Positions 5,114 to 5,866 of a DNA stretch of 5,866 nt are shown here, piece after piece. The stretch comes from Akkermansia muciniphila (GTDB lineage Bacteria > Pseudomonadota > Gammaproteobacteria > Burkholderiales > Burkholderiaceae_C), in NCBI GenBank assembly GCA_943327015.2, contig CALPVM020000161.1, positions 1 through 5,866 on the forward strand, given 5' to 3'. Below the pieces are notes generated by a model. That model saw only the letters and a list, made by a program, of their open reading frames with translations. It ran no database searches and was not told where the DNA came from. Each line of letters starts with the position of its first letter. Position 1 is the first letter of the stretch. The translations under genes and the position numbers were made by a program.

Positions 5114-5159
5114 GGCACTGTAAATTATTGCGAAATTTCAAATTTATAAGGAGTAGATC

Positions 5160-5866
5160 ATGGCTGATAAATTAATCATTTTTGACACCACTTTGCGTGA
5201 CGGTGAGCAATCTCCGGGTGCATCCATGACCCGCGATGAAAAACTGAGAATCGCACGTCAGTTGGAGCGCTTGCGTGTTGATGTGATAGAGGCTGGTTTT
5301 GCTGCCAGCTCGAATGGCGATTTTGAAGCAGTGCAACTGATTGCAAACAATATCAAAACCTCCACAGTGTGTTCTTTGTCACGTGCCAACGACCGTGATA
5401 TTTCACGTGCAGCAGAGGCTTTAAAGGGTGCTGAGAGCGCACGTATTCATACTTTTATTGCCACGTCTGCCTTACACATGGAAAAAAAGTTGCGTATGAC
5501 GCCGGATCAGGTGTTTGAGCAAGCTAAACAATCGGTTCGCTTTGCTCGCAATTTGGTGGGCGATGTGGAGTTTAGCCCAGAAGACGGGTACCGTAGTGAT
5601 GTAGATTTTTTATGCCGTGTGTTGGAGGCGGTTATTAACGAGGGTGCCACTACCATCAATGTGCCGGATACAGTGGGTTACGCTATTCCAGAGTTGTATG
5701 GTAACTTTATTAAGACATTGCGAGAGCGAGTTCCCAACTCAGATAAAGCCATCTGGTCCGTGCATTGCCATAACGACTTGGGTATGGCGGTAGCCAACTC
5801 TTTAGCCGGTGTAAAAATTGGTGGCGCACGCCAAGTAGAGTGCACTATCAATGGCTTGGGAGAGCG
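5160..5866 (+). CDS. leuA: 2-isopropylmalate synthase, N-terminal part (runs off right edge)
   Basis: LeuA condenses acetyl-CoA with 2-ketoisovalerate to 2-isopropylmalate, the first committed step to leucine. The 235 codons seen form most of the catalytic TIM barrel. FDTTLRDGEQSPGASM (8-23) holds the catalytic R13 and the metal ligand D14. Also present are IEAGFAASSNGDF (43-55), FIATSALHMEKKL (99-111), VEFSPEDGYRSD (136-147) and VPDTVGYAIP (168-177). HCHNDLGMA (202-210) carries metal ligands H202 and H204, and the window ends in NGLGE, the start of the NGxGER-AGN motif. The leucine-binding C-terminal domain lies outside. TAAGGAG (5147-5153) sits six bases before the ATG. Leu control of transcription is indicated by the leader and terminator just upstream. 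Homocitrate or citramalate synthases are the main alternatives, disfavoured by context and motif spelling. Confidence 0.95.
   Translation, partial: MADKLIIFDTTLRDGEQSPGASMTRDEKLRIARQLERLRVDVIEAGFAASSNGDFEAVQLIANNIKTSTVCSLSRANDRDISRAAEALKGAESARIHTFIATSALHMEKKLRMTPDQVFEQAKQSVRFARNLVGDVEFSPEDGYRSDVDFLCRVLEAVINEGATTINVPDTVGYAIPELYGNFIKTLRERVPNSDKAIWSVHCHNDLGMAVANSLAGVKIGGARQVECTINGLGE

Overview
The window reads as a chromosomal biosynthetic locus from a betaproteobacterium, most likely of the order Burkholderiales. The assignment rests on gene order (a divergent ECF-type sigma factor gene, then ilvI-ilvH-ilvC-pssA-leuA) and on the sequence character of the proteins. The genus cannot be fixed from the sequence alone. 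No mobile element, CRISPR array, tRNA or rRNA is visible.

Layout. Bases 1-322, minus strand: the N-terminal 107 codons of a small sigma-70-family factor, apparently starting at TTG and running off the left edge. Bases 323-622: a roughly 300-base divergent control region without a convincing gene. It holds an inverted repeat, a direct repeat, one plausible plus-strand promoter, a minus-strand -10 box and a small hairpin. Bases 623-2389: ilvI, the acetolactate synthase catalytic subunit. Bases 2472-2963: ilvH, its regulatory subunit. Bases 3012-4028: ilvC, ketol-acid reductoisomerase, followed by a strong intrinsic terminator at 4048-4076. Bases 4116-4931: pssA, phosphatidylserine synthase. Bases 4932-5159: a leucine attenuator region, with a 19-codon leader peptide rich in Leu codons followed by an intrinsic terminator. 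Bases 5160-5866: the first 235 codons of leuA, 2-isopropylmalate synthase, cut by the right edge.

How the genes work together. IlvI with IlvH makes acetolactate or acetohydroxybutyrate from pyruvate (and 2-ketobutyrate). IlvC converts these to dihydroxy acids on the way to valine and isoleucine, and the valine branch supplies 2-ketoisovalerate. LeuA condenses 2-ketoisovalerate with acetyl-CoA to start leucine synthesis. PssA, a membrane phospholipid enzyme, sits between the two blocks and is separated from each by control elements.

The most interesting signal is the leuA leader: a short peptide with the pattern LLSLL plus a fifth Leu, three of the five codons being CTA, then a terminator 19 bases past its stop codon, with candidate protector and antiterminator pairings. 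This is the architecture of ribosome-mediated transcription attenuation. The rest is ordinary core metabolism. I see no new multi-gene system.
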